Assembly: GCF_949628265.1 (NCBI RefSeq)
Contig: NC_088786.1
Span: 15,252,001-15,316,000 of the forward strand
Direction: 5' to 3'
Source of the DNA: Cloeon dipterum
Lineage: Eukaryota > Arthropoda > Insecta > Ephemeroptera > Baetidae
Length of the DNA: 64,000 bases
The position numbers and the translations under genes are program-made. Of the stretch, positions 50,301-63,947 are shown piece after piece; the stretch's first letter is position 1; each line of letters starts with the position of its first letter. The notes under the pieces were generated by a model that was not told the origin of the DNA, ran no database searches, and was given only the letters and a program-made list of their open reading frames with translations.

Positions 50301-53300
50301 TGCCGAGCGAAAAATGCCGCGCCGCCTTAAATGTAAATTGCCGGTGTGCATTTTATTAGGTGGAACTAGTCGGCACCTGCCGTTCATAAATTTCTCGCAC
50401 TGTCCCTGCTCCATTGGAGCCGCTGCTCTGACCTCCGGTGACCCGCGAGTGACCTCCTTCCATTGATCTCTCGAGCGCGCGGCCCCGACTCTTCGCCTCT
50501 TCGCAAATTTATCTTGAAGGCTTCTGCCTGCACGCGTTTGTTAATTAATTAAGTTGTTGTGAAACGTCTCCTTGTGTTATATATGTTTCACAGGAGGAGA
50601 TAATTACAATTATTTGAAAAATGGACAGCCACTCTAATATAATCTTCTGCGGAGCTGACTTTTCCGATGAAAAGTCGGTGTGCGTTGATGCAAAAGTTTC
50701 CGTTTGTCGTTCGAGGAATGCGTTGAAAAGAAGTGCGCAATTGTTTCCACGATAACATTTTCTGCCTTTTGAACTCGTCGTCTGGTTTTAATGACCACTT
50801 CTATGAACTGACATCAATTTGTTCGTCTCATATGCACGTATTACGTAAAGCATGTACGCAATAATGATTGTGACCAAATGCCAAGAAATTTCCTGCAATA
50901 TGAACAATAAGGTCCATTTTAAAAAAAGCCTTCGCACAAAATTCCATTTTTAATCATGCTTTGCGTATCATGATAAATTTGTTAACACACCAGCTTTCTA
51001 AAATGTCGATAAGTGATATAAAATTTTGTTAACATGCATGATATTTGAACGATTAATTAGATCGCGCTTGTCGCATAAAAATTTTTTATATAAAACAAAT
51101 GAAAAATATATACGATCATTCAAACATGTACGTTTCTGGGATAAAACTTTTTGTTTTTAAAATTGTATAAATGTGAAGAAAATCCTATACAGTGAAGTTG
51201 TAAACATCAAATTGATGACTTTAATTATGTTTTCTGTAGTACATTTTAACGTACAGCAAACCAAATCGAATTATCCGATATGAATTTAAACTAGAGTTTT
51301 CGTTTTAAATTTGGCCTTTGGGGATATTTAACATAATTTCCTAGATTATTGCCAACAGGCGCAATTTAAATTTAAAAACAGATCTAGAACGTTCGACGGA
51401 CAAAATTGATAAATGCACCCAATCCAAGCCAGCCAAAATTGAATCTCCATTCCTACTGGAAATAGGCTAATTTAATATTGCACTCAATATTCAAATAAAA
51501 TGTATTGCGTAGAAAATTACGTGATTTTGAACAATAGCTTAGCAGTAGGTCGCAGCAGGACGCAATATGGACAAAGCTGCTGCATAATACCAGCGGCGGA
51601 TAACAATTAAAATATGGAACAAGGCGTACAAAACAAACAGCGACATTTCCACAATAGATTCGCAACCATTTCCCGAGCAGAAGCGGGTCGCATGCACAAT
51701 TAAATGCACACTCATACCGTGCCCCGACTTATACGTTTTGCTGCGCATTTTCTTGTTTGAGCATCTCGCCGTGAATTAATTGCGAGAGCAACACACCTTG
51801 GCAGCTGCGAAAACGGTACAAGGCGAGGCAAACGCCCGCGAGAGCACGAGAGACACGTTTGTTCGCTGCCTGAATTATGCACGGGGTGAAAAGCTACAAT
51901 GGACGCTGAGCGCGTTAATATTTCATGCTGGCTCAGGTGTGCGTAATTGAAACGAACGCAGGCACCGTACCCCGTGCCCCTGTCGGAAGCTTCCGATGCC
52001 CGAACCAAAAACACGCTCATGCAATTTTAATGGGTCCTTTTTGCATGTGGGCCACGGCTCGTGGGTCAACCGACAGCTGTGTGCGCCGCTCTGCTGCTGC
52101 TGCTGTCTGCCACTGATGGCTGGTTAAACACGCACCGGGCGAAGGAGCACTCATAATGTTTGCTCTTCGCGTTTGGGTCTCTTATGAAATTAGCACCCCT
52201 GAGGGCTTGATTTGCCAGGAGGAAATATTTGCGCAGCACTTCTTTGCGACAACAGCAACTTCTTTGCTTCCTTGCACAACATCTGCTTGTTTGGAGCGGG
52301 AGAATTGGTGCACCTTAATGATCCTTGGGCTGGTGAGATAACAAGGAGCAGCGTTCCGTGGTTCAATAATCTAAGTATATAGTTTGGTATTTCGTTCAAG
52401 TTGACTTGCTTGGTGCTTCTGTTATTCTCGTTGGTTCGCAATAAAAGTCTGTCTCTTCTTTTCTCTCCAGAACACAATTCAAGCAGATTGGCAGTCACGA
52501 ATATTCATATTGAATTGTATCTATGTTTCATTATTACCTGATAATTCTTTAAAAGAAATTGTTCTCAAAGCCCGACATGTCTAAAAAAGGACCAATCGGG
52601 CAATGACACATAATAGTGAAAGAGCCAGCGTTGTCTAAAGGCAAGTTTAAAGTCACTGCTCCGCGTTTATGATGATCATAATGTTGTTGTTTTTTTTTTT
52701 AAGATTGTTAATTATGTCAGGTTTTGGTAATACATGAAGCCAAGCTACCATGCACAATCATAATGAAGATTTTTTTTTAAAAACTAAACAATCCGGACGC
52801 GTCTCAGCATATTTTTCACGCGAGTAAACTTCTATCCACTTTGATCTGTTTGAGTAAAATGAAGCGGAAATTTCAATTTTTTATGGAACGATTCCTCTTA
52901 ATAAAGAAAGGTGTTTACCAAACAACCCTGAGTCCGATTAAACCCGCATATTAATACCATGAGGCAGAATACATTTTAAAGCGTTAACGCAGTCCTGGGA
53001 AAGAACGTCGTCTTTGCATAAAACGCTAGATTTTTCTAGAAAGATGCAATGCCAGCGTATAGCGAATAGTCTCAGCCACGAAATTTTGAGGCAGCGGAGG
53101 AGGTTAAACATTTTTGCCGATGGCCGGAAAATCATTAAATAAATGGAGTTTGTAAAAGTACGTCAACAATTTAAATTTCTTGATTATTCGTGAATTTTTA
53201 AACATTGTGAACATCTTTGCTTTTCAGATTTATAATAACTTTTCTTTGACACACACTTCAAAGAATTGATGTTATGAGAATTTTATCTCATAGACGATAG

Positions 53301-53952
53301 AAATATCTTTTCAAACTGATCATGCCGGCTGATGATTACCAACCGCAATATTTATCACTGTTTCCCACATCCATTCAGAGCACTGAGAGGATAGACTTTG
53401 ATTTCGCTTCATCAAACAATACCAGGCAATGTTCAAAGTTTGCCGCAGCGCGCGTATGAGCCTAATATCCGACCGCCACTGCAGCAATTTTCAAGTCGTG
53501 TTAAATTGATAAGACTGTTCACGGGAGGCGCAAAGTGAAAAGGAAGCCAAGAAATGGAACTGCGCGACTTGAGATGAGTTCTGCGGCGGCGAGATGATGA
53601 GAAATGGATTGAGCGAAGATCTCGTTCCAAATGGCCTGCAGCGCGAGAGCTCCGCTGTCGACGCTGGCCAAGGCGTCTCCTTGTCAACGCCTCGCAGTTT
53701 TCCAGCTCTCGGATGAGTTGACGATTAACGCCTTCCGCCCTAAATCACTACCTTCTGACACCGTGCTCGAAATGACCTAATGATCGAAATCCGAGTCGCA
53801 GAGTAGAGAAGCCCGTCACAAATTGAACTCAGCGAAGATGTGTCTGTCTGACTCGATAGATGGAAGACTATTTTTCATGTTTTCAATATCAAACAGGGGT
53901 AGCGAGTTCGATAATGGAACTATCACAACTTTTTCATTTCGGCATTCTTAAA

Positions 53953-54004
53953 TTCCAAGGTGACAGTGCTGCTTAATACGGAGCAACACTGTATGACCTT
54001 GGAA
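53953..54004. repeat. 52-nt imperfect hairpin
   Basis: TTCCAAGGT pairs with ACCTTGGAA. Inside, ACAGTG pairs with CACTGT and TGCT with AGCA, leaving an 8-nt loop TAATACGG. Three stacked helices with small bulges make a stable fold. No function known. Confidence 0.6.
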
Positions 54005-56701
54005 ATATTTGTCGCGAAAAATGCAAAAAAAGATTTTGGTATCTATTGACTATAATAACTTCTTGCAATTGGTTTCCAGAGAATGAAATAATATCCGATA
54101 AATCTCTGACGTGTTGGCAGCTACCTGGAATGTAATAACGTAAGTTCTGCTTAATTTTCGCCAGCCTGCGTCAACACATAACTCGTGCGAGAGCAGGAAG
54201 GCGAGCAAAACTTAGTCTGCGTAGTGTTGTATCTGATGGAAATTCAATTTCTCGAGCGCCTGCGGTGGCGCCGGCTGGTAACGCGCTCTGCACAATTGGT
54301 CACCGAAAAGTCTACCTTGACAGGCGGCTCGTCGAGCATCACGCTGGGTCAAACGCAGATTACCGCTCGCCGCACATTTTTCCGTTTATTTACCAGCCGG
54401 CCGGCTTGTTCGTTTGTTCCCGAGCACCCGAGAGTGTCTCGCGCGCGCAAAAAAAATATTGTCGATAAAATGGCGTGTTTGCCCGGGCGTAATTTAATTT
54501 AGTGCTGCTGCGTGCCGGCGGGACAAAAACAAATTTGAGAACATGTTTATTTTTTGCTTGTTTCCTCAACTCTGAAATAATTTCGAGTCGTCGGATGTTG
54601 CCGTTTCTTTTAGTTGAAACGTGATTTATCATCTATCTGCCTTGGAGGCATTTTGAATCAAATTTTGCGTATGGAAAAATGCCGCGCGCATTAATGAGAG
54701 AAGAGAAAATGCGGCATTTCCAGCTCTGTCTGTAATCCGACCGGCACAAATCGGCTTACATACCATTATATTTTTGGAGGGCTTAGCTGCCGCCAGCGAA
54801 AAAGGTTTTCGCAGAAATGTTTGTGGACTTTTGCACAGCTGTTTGCGCGATAAAGCTTTGAAGTATGGCAGGGATCTCATTAAGATTATCCAAGGAAATC
54901 CTCCACTTTTGCAAAATTATGCTGCTGACATCTTTGCATTGTCATTGAGCCTCTGCTGATGTAAATTTTAAATAGATCTTTCCTCGAATGACAAATTCGA
55001 TCGGGTATAAGGAAGGATTTATGCATCCTAAACAAAATTCTGTAAGTGAGGGTGGTGAGGTTTGATTGGAACAGATTCCACATATCTAATGTGATTTGGT
55101 GAATATCTATTGAAAATGTCAATCATTTTATCCGGGAACGTTGCAGTCCTTTTTTTGAAAAATTCTAAGTTACTATACGAGTTGATGCAAAAATTTTAAA
55201 CTCGCAAAAGCATCACTGAAAATGTGTAAATTATCATGATTGAACCAATGATCTACTTTCGAGTCTGAAAATATAGAGCCATTTTTGTTGTTTACGTATT
55301 GTCTGATACTACATACATCCACTAATTAATTTAAGTAAGAAATCAGTATTGAACATCACGTTTTCTATCAGGATCTTCCGTTTATTTCTAACACACACTC
55401 TCGAGGGTTGCACGTCGCTCTCATCTCAAAGTTGGCAAACACTCATGCCTGCAACTCGGTCGAATCAGCATTTTCACGGTGCGGTTCGGGAGGCAGCGTC
55501 TGGAAATCGGGGTGCCAGCAAGAAAGTTCATAAATAAGCTGAACGTGACTGTGTAGAGCAGTTTGTTTTCCAATACTTTGGTGTGCGCGCCGCCGGTCGG
55601 CCGTATCCCGTCCTCCGCAATGAATAATGATGAGAGGGTGCATGATTGGCGCTTGTTTATTGCTGAATAATCTCGGCCGCCGACGAGATGTTGACAAATT
55701 GCTCCTGATTACATAAAAGGGGGCAGCAATTAATAAAAACGAGAGAGCTGTTGACTCGTCGCCCCGCCGTTGCTCTTTGCCGTTCATCGCCACGCCGCGC
55801 GGGAGAGAAAAGAGCGCGCGAGCAGGCAGGCAAGTCGGATTCTGTTGCACCAGTCCCGCCACCGTGTGCACGTACACACACATTAATCAATAAAATACGC
55901 CGCCTCCCTTTGTGCCTTATTATTCCGGCTAATCCAGGCACGAGCCGATTATTAGCGGCTCTCTGAATAAACACAACGCACGAACAAGGATGTTGGGCAA
56001 CCGCTTCGAAAAGCCAGCCGATCGATCACCGTTTTTCCGCGAGATCATTTTATTGTCTCTTTGTGCTGGTTCTGAGAGCGCTGAACCGGCCGCGTTTTGC
56101 GTGTGACGACGACGACGAACGCCGGGGAAATCCCTAGTAACGTCTTTTTGCGCCCGTTTCGTCCGACAGGAATAGATTTTACCGTCTGGCACAATTTCTC
56201 AACGCCAGAGCCGACCATTTGTACCGAAACGCATGACAATTTGTCTGGATCACTTCCTTCGGACATAGACCTCCATTTTATTCTGGATAAGCACACACAC
56301 GGGTCTTTCAAACCCCTTTCTCTTTCCTGTGGTAGTTTTTCTAGCATGTAGCCACCGCATGTGTTTTTTCAAATAAAGCATAAAATGCTCTGCTTACTAT
56401 CTTCATCTTGAACACACTTTCGCTCTCTGTACTTGCGTGCATTTGTTTTGAATCGATTTGATTAATCAGGATTGCTGTAATGATGACAAGCTCAATGTCT
56501 GATCCAGTCTGATTCATGTATTCAAGTATTTTTATAAATTACATTAATTTCAATTTATCGCTCAATTTCATTGAATTAATTACTATAATAATTTAGAACA
56601 ACAGTCTCTGATGCTGTACTGCTCATTAAAATTTCCTTGTACTTAACTTGTCAGAAAATTGATTGTTAAATATTTTTTTCTTATTAATGAATAAGAATTT
56701 G

Positions 56702-56829
56702 TAAAGTATGGTGGACTCACACCTTTCGAACAACTCACACTTCTCGGTAGGATAGGGCTTGAACATTGATTCTTCCCATCAGACCGAGAAGTGTAAAGTG
56801 AGCGGAAAGCGTGAGTCCACAATACTTTA
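56702..56829. repeat. 128-nt long hairpin (pre-miRNA-like or MITE-like)
   Basis: Arms 56702-56748 and 56783-56829 are both 47 nt. The outer 19 positions pair with one mismatch (TAAAGTAT, then GTGGACTCAC) and the inner 12 pair perfectly (ACACTTCTCGGT). A 16-nt region of poor pairing lies between, and the loop is 34 nt. Equal arm lengths keep the stem in register. No clear target-site duplication was found. Confidence 0.7.
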
Positions 56830-56846
56830 TTGAATTCATAGTAATA

Positions 56847-56872
56847 ACTGTCAGGGTTGCAATCCTGACAGT
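56847..56872. repeat. Small perfect hairpin, 9-bp stem
   Basis: ACTGTCAGG and CCTGACAGT are exact reverse complements separated by 8 nt (GTTGCAAT). It sits 17 bp after the long hairpin at 56702-56829. Confidence 0.6.
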
Positions 56873-57838
56873 CAACGCAATTCAGAGAATACCCCATATT
56901 TCGAACGAATTCTCAGTTAACTTGGAGAGGTTTGACTAGAAATTTAAATTTTTAAAATTTGTTACGGTGAGAAAATTTGCTTGTGCATTAATTTTCAAAC
57001 AAATCGAATATCCGAGACGTTCACTCATTTTCGTTTAGTTCTTATGCAGGGTATTGTGAAAATCGTGATTTGTGCAACAAAAGATTCATCTGGTCAATAT
57101 CCTAGTTTTATTTCTCCCAAAAGGCGCTCAAAGTCCCTGACCAGTCTAACGCGCAAGTGGAAAACGCGCCTCCACCACAATAGGTCACAACAAGCAACAT
57201 GGAAGTCGATCAACCATTTTTATGGTCTCTCTGGAGATAGAATGTCTGTCTGTGTGTCAATCTATGGGAGCGCAAGTAACTTTGCCACTATCTCTCCGTG
57301 AATGATTCGCGCACGACCCGAGTTTGATGGCATTTTATGGACGCCGGAGTAGAATGGCCGAAATTTCTGCGCGGAGTCTCCGTGCGCTTGATGGTGAATT
57401 CGCTGCGACAAGCACGGTAGGAATGTGTCGCATCGGTTTCATTTTCACGAGCGTCATTACACGCCGGTGTAATCACGATTATGCACTGGAGCGGCGGCTG
57501 GTTTTGCCTTGGGTGTATGCAAGTACCCAGCAGCAGTAGCAGCAGCGGGGTTGAGTACATGCTAACACACCTGCGCGCGCTCCACCCGGCAAACATTGGC
57601 TCATCAAAACCAGTCCCTCGGCGAAAGGTCGAACTGCTGCAGTTGTGTTTACACTTTCGACGCAAATCATTATTCCCAGGAAGGGTGAATGCACTCTCTG
57701 TTGGTAGGCTTGTTGATGGGCTCGGCTCTGCAGGGAAATTATGACAAGCGCGCCTGCTGCATTGCACTAACGAGAAAACATTGTGAAAATTGCTCACCCC
57801 CGTAGGCGTAAATAAATTCTTCCTGGGAAGCTCTCAGC

Positions 57839-57850
57839 GGGGGGGGGGGG
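57839..57850. repeat. Run of 12 G
   Basis: GCGG followed by ten G. Prone to slippage and to sequencing error; it lies in no gene model. Confidence 0.9.
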
Positions 57851-60800
57851 AATCAGAGCTTATTCGGTGTTTTCTATACCTAAAAAATGCAGCTCGTGGA
57901 AATGGGCGTCCGTGTATCTATGGCAGCGTGATAATGGCCTTGTCTGGGATTGATCTTGAGACAGCACTAAAGTTAATAAACGCTCGAGACCTCAGCGTTT
58001 CACTTTTGCTAATATATGAAGAGCAGAGAAGCTCTGATTGAAATTTGATCCAATTCGCTTACTTGGCCCTTCAAACGAAATTCGTGGAAAGACGAGCAGT
58101 GGAAAGGAGAAAATTAATCTCGAACTCTTTTTGCACCGATGCTTTTGTAGCGCCTGAGGTTACGCCTGAGCACAAGGGTGGTCTTTTGCCAAACGGTAGC
58201 TGTAAAGGGCACAGAACAAGCGGCCCGGTCGATATCATATATATATTTCACGGTCTTTATTTGCCGCTCGCGAGCTTTCCCGCCGCTCCCGTTATTGCAA
58301 AAACGCCGGCAATATGAGAAGATTCCGACACGAAAGAGTGTATTGATTGCAAGGGGAGGTTTGTTTGTGCCCAAGGTGAAGCCAAAGTTTGTTGGCCGTC
58401 TAATGGCACGTGGTGTGGCGCCGGACCGGCCTCACTCAACCCCTGCTTTGTTGAAATCATCGCAGAATCTGCTGTTTATCAAAGGGCGGCGATTCAGCGG
58501 CGGCGAGGCTGGAAAAGTTTTCGGCCGCTGCGATTCGTTTTGCGCGGCTTGCTGATAAGCGATAACGAACTGGCTCATTCTGCCCACGAGTAAATGGGCT
58601 GGTTTTGGGTTTCACCCTCGACTGGTTGGGAAAGAGGGCGGCGGGGCGGCGCGCATGGCCTTGGGAAAGTAGCATCGCTTCTGACGCGATTTGTGCGACT
58701 CTCGAGCGTGCCAAATATTTTATCAGACGGGCTTTTATCGGCGTGAAGTTATTCTTATGGTAATTGGATTTAGGGCTCTTTTCGGTGCCCGATTGACGTT
58801 TATTGGATGCGACGCTGGTGCCTATGGAAGCGGCAGCTAGACGGCAGATCAGCGAGCGCGGGATTTACTCGCTCATATAATATTTTTATCCGTTAACTTA
58901 TTTTGACAGGAAGTCAGCCAAAAAGGAGAGCATTAAATCGACAATAGAATCTGTGTGCGGGTAGTGCCTTTAATAGACTTTTTTGGCTGCTCCAACTATG
59001 AACAACCATATGCAAAGGATCTTTAGTTTGCATAGGTATGGGAGTGAAGTGTATAAAAAAGTACAATGATCGAACATTGTAAGGGGGAGGTCCCTCCTTC
59101 CGAGAGACCAATCAGGGTAGAAGACCAATTGGGACCCGCGGTGAGCTCATAGCCCACGAGACGTGCTTACAATTATCAGAGGTTCAAAAGTATAGTAAAT
59201 TGTACAATATTTAAAAAAATGTTATGCAATTCATAAAATGTGCGGTATCAAAGGTTAATTTGCGCGTTAAGGTTAACTCACACTTGAAAGCTTTTTTCAG
59301 TTTAAAATTGCATAATTATCTTATTAAATAACGATATATAAGAACTATTAAATTTTAAATTCAAACAGTGGCATCGCAAAACCATTAGAAAGATAAAATT
59401 TACTAGGATAACTATGATTGCAAATCTGTCTGCATTTCATAATATTTATGTTGAGATCCTTTCAACGTCTCCAATAAGGAAACGGCAGTTCTCCTTTCAC
59501 AGCAGCACAAGCCGTGGATCGATATACCTTTATCTACTCGGCCTAATTTCCTAGACGTTGCGTTTTTCATCCCATCCCGGTCGTTGCTTCTTCTCTCGTG
59601 TGTGCGAGCGCAGCTAAATTTAAACCTGGAAAATAAAGTCGACCAAGCGTGTCTGCGTGGAACTTATCGTGTAATGCGGGTCTGTGTAAAAATAAAGCAA
59701 GCTCGACACGAGAAATGTCTGTTCTCCTGAACTGGATGTAGCAGGGAGCGTCCAATGTACCTGCTGTCTCGAAAAGAAACTGTTTCGGCTACTTGCCGAC
59801 CTTCCTTTTTTCCTTTATTTCTGGCGCGTCCCAAGGGACTAGAGCGCGCTACGAATTTACTTTCGACGACCTGTCCTAAAGCACTACAACTTATGTCATG
59901 CGAAAAGTTGCTCGCGTTTGTTTGTCTTGAGACACGTCTTCCAAGAGCGACAAATGTTCTATATTTGCACACCATGAGAAGCGGGACAAAGGCGCTCAAA
60001 ACTTGCTAGAAATGGTTCTATTGTGCATTTTCGTGACTTCTTCTTGCATGCCATCTGAATGGAAGTTGCTCAGAAACACGCGTGGCAAAAAGCATGAAAA
60101 ATAGGATTGCTTGAGGAAATTGTGGGAGGAATGTCTCGTTCAGGCACAATTATTGGAGAAAATGTTTGTAGAGACAATGGATGAAACAGCCACGTGTCAA
60201 AAAAGCTGTGAATAATCCAACTCATAAAATAGTGTGCGCGAATATTCATAATTCAAACAATCCCCGTTCCAGTATAAGATATGATATCCAAGATTCAGTT
60301 CTGTCGGGTTAAAGGGACGATTAAAAACTCTAACAATGAATCTTCAACTTTATTGAAAGTGTCAAACTTGACCCTTTTTATTCGCAGCATCAACCTTGTA
60401 GAAAATTCTTCTCTCGTCGGAAATAGGGTACTTAATCTCCCCTCACAGTCACTTTTTATTCTCTCTCTTTTGCTGCGAAAATAGCATCGGCGACGAAAAT
60501 TGCCAAAAAAGACCGTTTCTTCCGCAACCGGCCTGAAGCCATTCGTGACGCGGTGGAGAGTAATCCCCAACGTGGCAGGCGTAAATCAACTCTCATTTTT
60601 GCGTCTGCGGGTGCGAAGTACACACCAGGGGCGGCATGTGCTTTTCAAGTGCGGAGCTGGGAGGGAAGGGCTACGTGAACCTGTGTTGGTCGGGTCGGTC
60701 TCGTGCCGGCTTGCATGCTGCAGTTGGATATTGATTTTCCGCGACCGAGCAACGCTTTTTCCATTGCTATCGGGGTGAGAGTCACGAAATTAACTGGAAA

Positions 60801-63800
60801 AATGGATGCTCATTCGAAAAAAAGTAACTGGCAATCACTTCTGAACGTGCACATGACGCGGGACGGCCAGTAAAATCATTGGCTCGTCGAAAGTGGGGCG
60901 TAGCGCACACGGCGGAAAGCGTCATCCGCGCCTAATGCGCCCTTCTGCAGTTGCATTATTCAATTATTGCATAGAAGCTATAATGAAATCATTAGGGTTG
61001 TTGGTGCAGGTAAGCAATTCCCGAGGTGATTTTTTTCCTGCGCTAAACCAATTAGGACGTGCAGCGCGCGGTTTTACTCAAAGCAACGCTCGTCGGTCAG
61101 ATCGACCAGAACTGTTTGATGCAATTTGCAGGAGGGGCGCTGGTTTGCTTAGACTTAATTGTGACCCAGTTTCCGGTGCAGTAAATAATTTAGAAACGAG
61201 GTGGAAGATGGTAAGCAAAGTGCCACTTCTATGCACATCCACACTCTCGAGCCGCGCAAGGAGATGGCTTTCTTTGTTTTTACGGCACACTCCTCTTTTG
61301 CCACGCGGCCCCGTGTCAATTCTATTTTATTACGACTCGTGCTCTATTCGCACGCACAGACAGCCGTAATTACTATTTTGTACGTAGACAAGCACACGCC
61401 TCGATGGCTTTACAACCTCATTCCGCAATTATGCATGCAGACGAGTTCACGAGCGTACGAGAGCGCAAAAACAGAAAAAAACGGTATCTAGAAGGGGTTT
61501 TAATGTTTAAGCACTCAAACAAGGAAATTAACAAATGGCTTATCTATTGATGTGTTTTTGATCAGCATGGATGAAAAATCTGATCAAACAAAAATCATTT
61601 GTCCTTCTATTGAACTGGGCAGTAGCTGTCTCACTCTCAATCCCTTCTCTGCGGCACCATACATTAATTCAAAACAAAATTAACTGTTTAACCGTATTGA
61701 ATTATGGTCGACCCACCATCAGAAACAATTGATAGCATTCATTCAAATAGAAAATGAGTGAAGAACTATGAATATCGATACCATAGTGACAGATTAATAA
61801 AATTCAAAACACTCATGCAAAAATATAATTATTTATTTGACAGCTAAATGTAAGTTTGGAATAATTAAAACTAGCTTTTACATTTTCCATTGATTCAAAT
61901 ATTAATTATTTAAACAAATCAAGTCTTACATTAATTGGACCTTGATTTTGAGAAACACTGGAAAGACTCAAGTCGAAATTTGAGCGCTTTGTTGACTTGC
62001 ATGATATGTGGAGTCGTTAATTGATCATCACTGGATCTCACTCTAACGAACATCACCTAACTAACATCACTTTCAGCAAGCTGTTGGCTTAGGAGAGTAT
62101 ACAATTACAGACTACGAGGATGAGTTAATAATGTAACGCTTTTAGCGTCTCTCAAAACAACCTAAAGCAATCGAGGAATCCTTAAAATAAAGGCCACACT
62201 CGAAGCGTGCAAGATTTCGGGACGTAAGCAAAACATTTCGAAAGATTTGTCTTATACAGTTTTATAATGAATCAAGCTAACGAAATGCTGCAGAATTCTT
62301 GTTGCTATTAATCCAACCTTAGGAATGGACTTGAATTCTCTCAAAAGACCGCTTGCTCAAGTCATCAATGGGAATCATTTCAATGCATCAAATTATCTAA
62401 TGTAAACCAAAATACCGATTGTTCATTCGGGATGTTACTCATTCATATTATTTATCCAAAATTGAAGAGTGTTCTTTAGAAAGGAGACAATCTTGAATCT
62501 CACACCTTTTATTTTTAAGTATTTTTAATTACTTTTGGAGCAACTTAAGATGCCTATCCAGCTCACGTTCTTCGCGAGAAAGGTTCATAATCTTGAAAAA
62601 TTTCCGCTCGCTTAATTAGAATTGGGCGAGGTGAAACTCCCTCCGGCCAAATAAACGTGGCTCGTTAGTACAGCAGAGAGGTTTTCGCAGGCCATGCGCG
62701 ACTTTTGATAAGATATGACGGTCTTCGCAGCGCAGAGGCGGCCAAATTGCCAGAGTTGGCATTACAGTAGCAGTGGCACAATACGCGCATGAAGACGTAA
62801 TTTGAAAAATGGTTGGGCCATTATTGTGGCGGGCACGCGGGTGAACCTAATTAAAGTGTGCCGCCGATTCCGAGGCCGGGCGAAAGTGCGAGGCGCAGAG
62901 GTCATGGCCTACGCACCCCTTTGGAATTCGATTGCACGACGTCACCTAAAACTAATTATGCGGCTCGAGTCTCTCCTCGAAGCAGAACAATATAAAGCTG
63001 CAGACGGAATGCTGAGCAGCAATGCGAAGCTGAAAACTTCATTATCGGCAATCTGACGCGAGGAGAATGAAAAATTTTCGTTTGTTATGCGTGTTTGCGC
63101 AGATTATTTCAGGCCAGAGTGATAAAAAGTTATTACTTTTTTAGAGCGGAGAGAGAAAGGGTGAAATGCTGTTTTTACAGTTGCCGCGCCTCAGGGGAAT
63201 TTGCTGCCTTCACTTTGCAAATGTTTGCCTATTCAAGATTTGTACAGAGAGTGCGAAAAGTTATTAAATTTCTCAAGAAGAATATCTAAATTTCAAAAAT
63301 GCTCTGTGATGTAATTAATTGATTAAATTTATCTACGACACATGAAAAAGTCGACTCATTTTGTTACGTGTGTTTATGCAGTTCCTGCTTGTCATATTTT
63401 GCCTTTGTTCATTTTATTTTAATTTATGATATTCCCTGCCTGTAATTATTTTCATACATGAACAATAAACAGAAATTCTAAATATATTTTAAACTTTCTT
63501 CTTTCACAGAGCCAAAATTTTATTTATTTATAACTAGTATTTCAAATGGTTTGATGATATGCAAGATGTGAATGGACCAAAATGTCACCGAACTCAATTC
63601 TCAATTATTTCGCTGGGAACTATTATTAAATACTTCCGATTTCAACTCAATCCGGGAGCCTGAGGGAAAACACAGTCAAAATTAAGGATTAATTTACTGT
63701 ACAAAGAGAAAAAATATTTGTAACTGTTTAAAATTAAAAATTATATTTACCCTTATTTTAAAATGTTTTAAATCCAATATCCAAGATAATATCAGCATGC

Positions 63801-63947
63801 TGAGGCTGAGGCATTATGTGCTAGTCGATTTGTACACGTGTTGAAACACTCTGCCATGTTCTAAATTTGAATCTAACTGTGTGCATGACGTTCTAGTTCG
63901 TGGAACAATATCTTCACGCTAACGAAATGTAAACAATATTGTTTCAG

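Larger units (their letters stand above)
47303..63947. other. 16.6-kb stretch without a recognised exon, possibly one intron
   Basis: If the microexon at 47269 splices to 63948, this is a single long intron. It holds the three hairpins and the G run described separately, and several GC-rich patches (for example 54180-54500, 55580-55860, 58480-58700). I see no family motif in any frame. Confidence 0.35.

Noticed and set aside
57288..57797. 169-residue minus-strand open frame
   Set aside because: No recognisable domain, competing open frames on both strands, GC-rich DNA with few stops explains the length.
60893..61369. 158-residue plus-strand open frame with an internal donor-like CAG|GTAAGC at about 61010
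   Set aside because: No motif and no matching acceptor or partner exon; the open frame continues through the donor.
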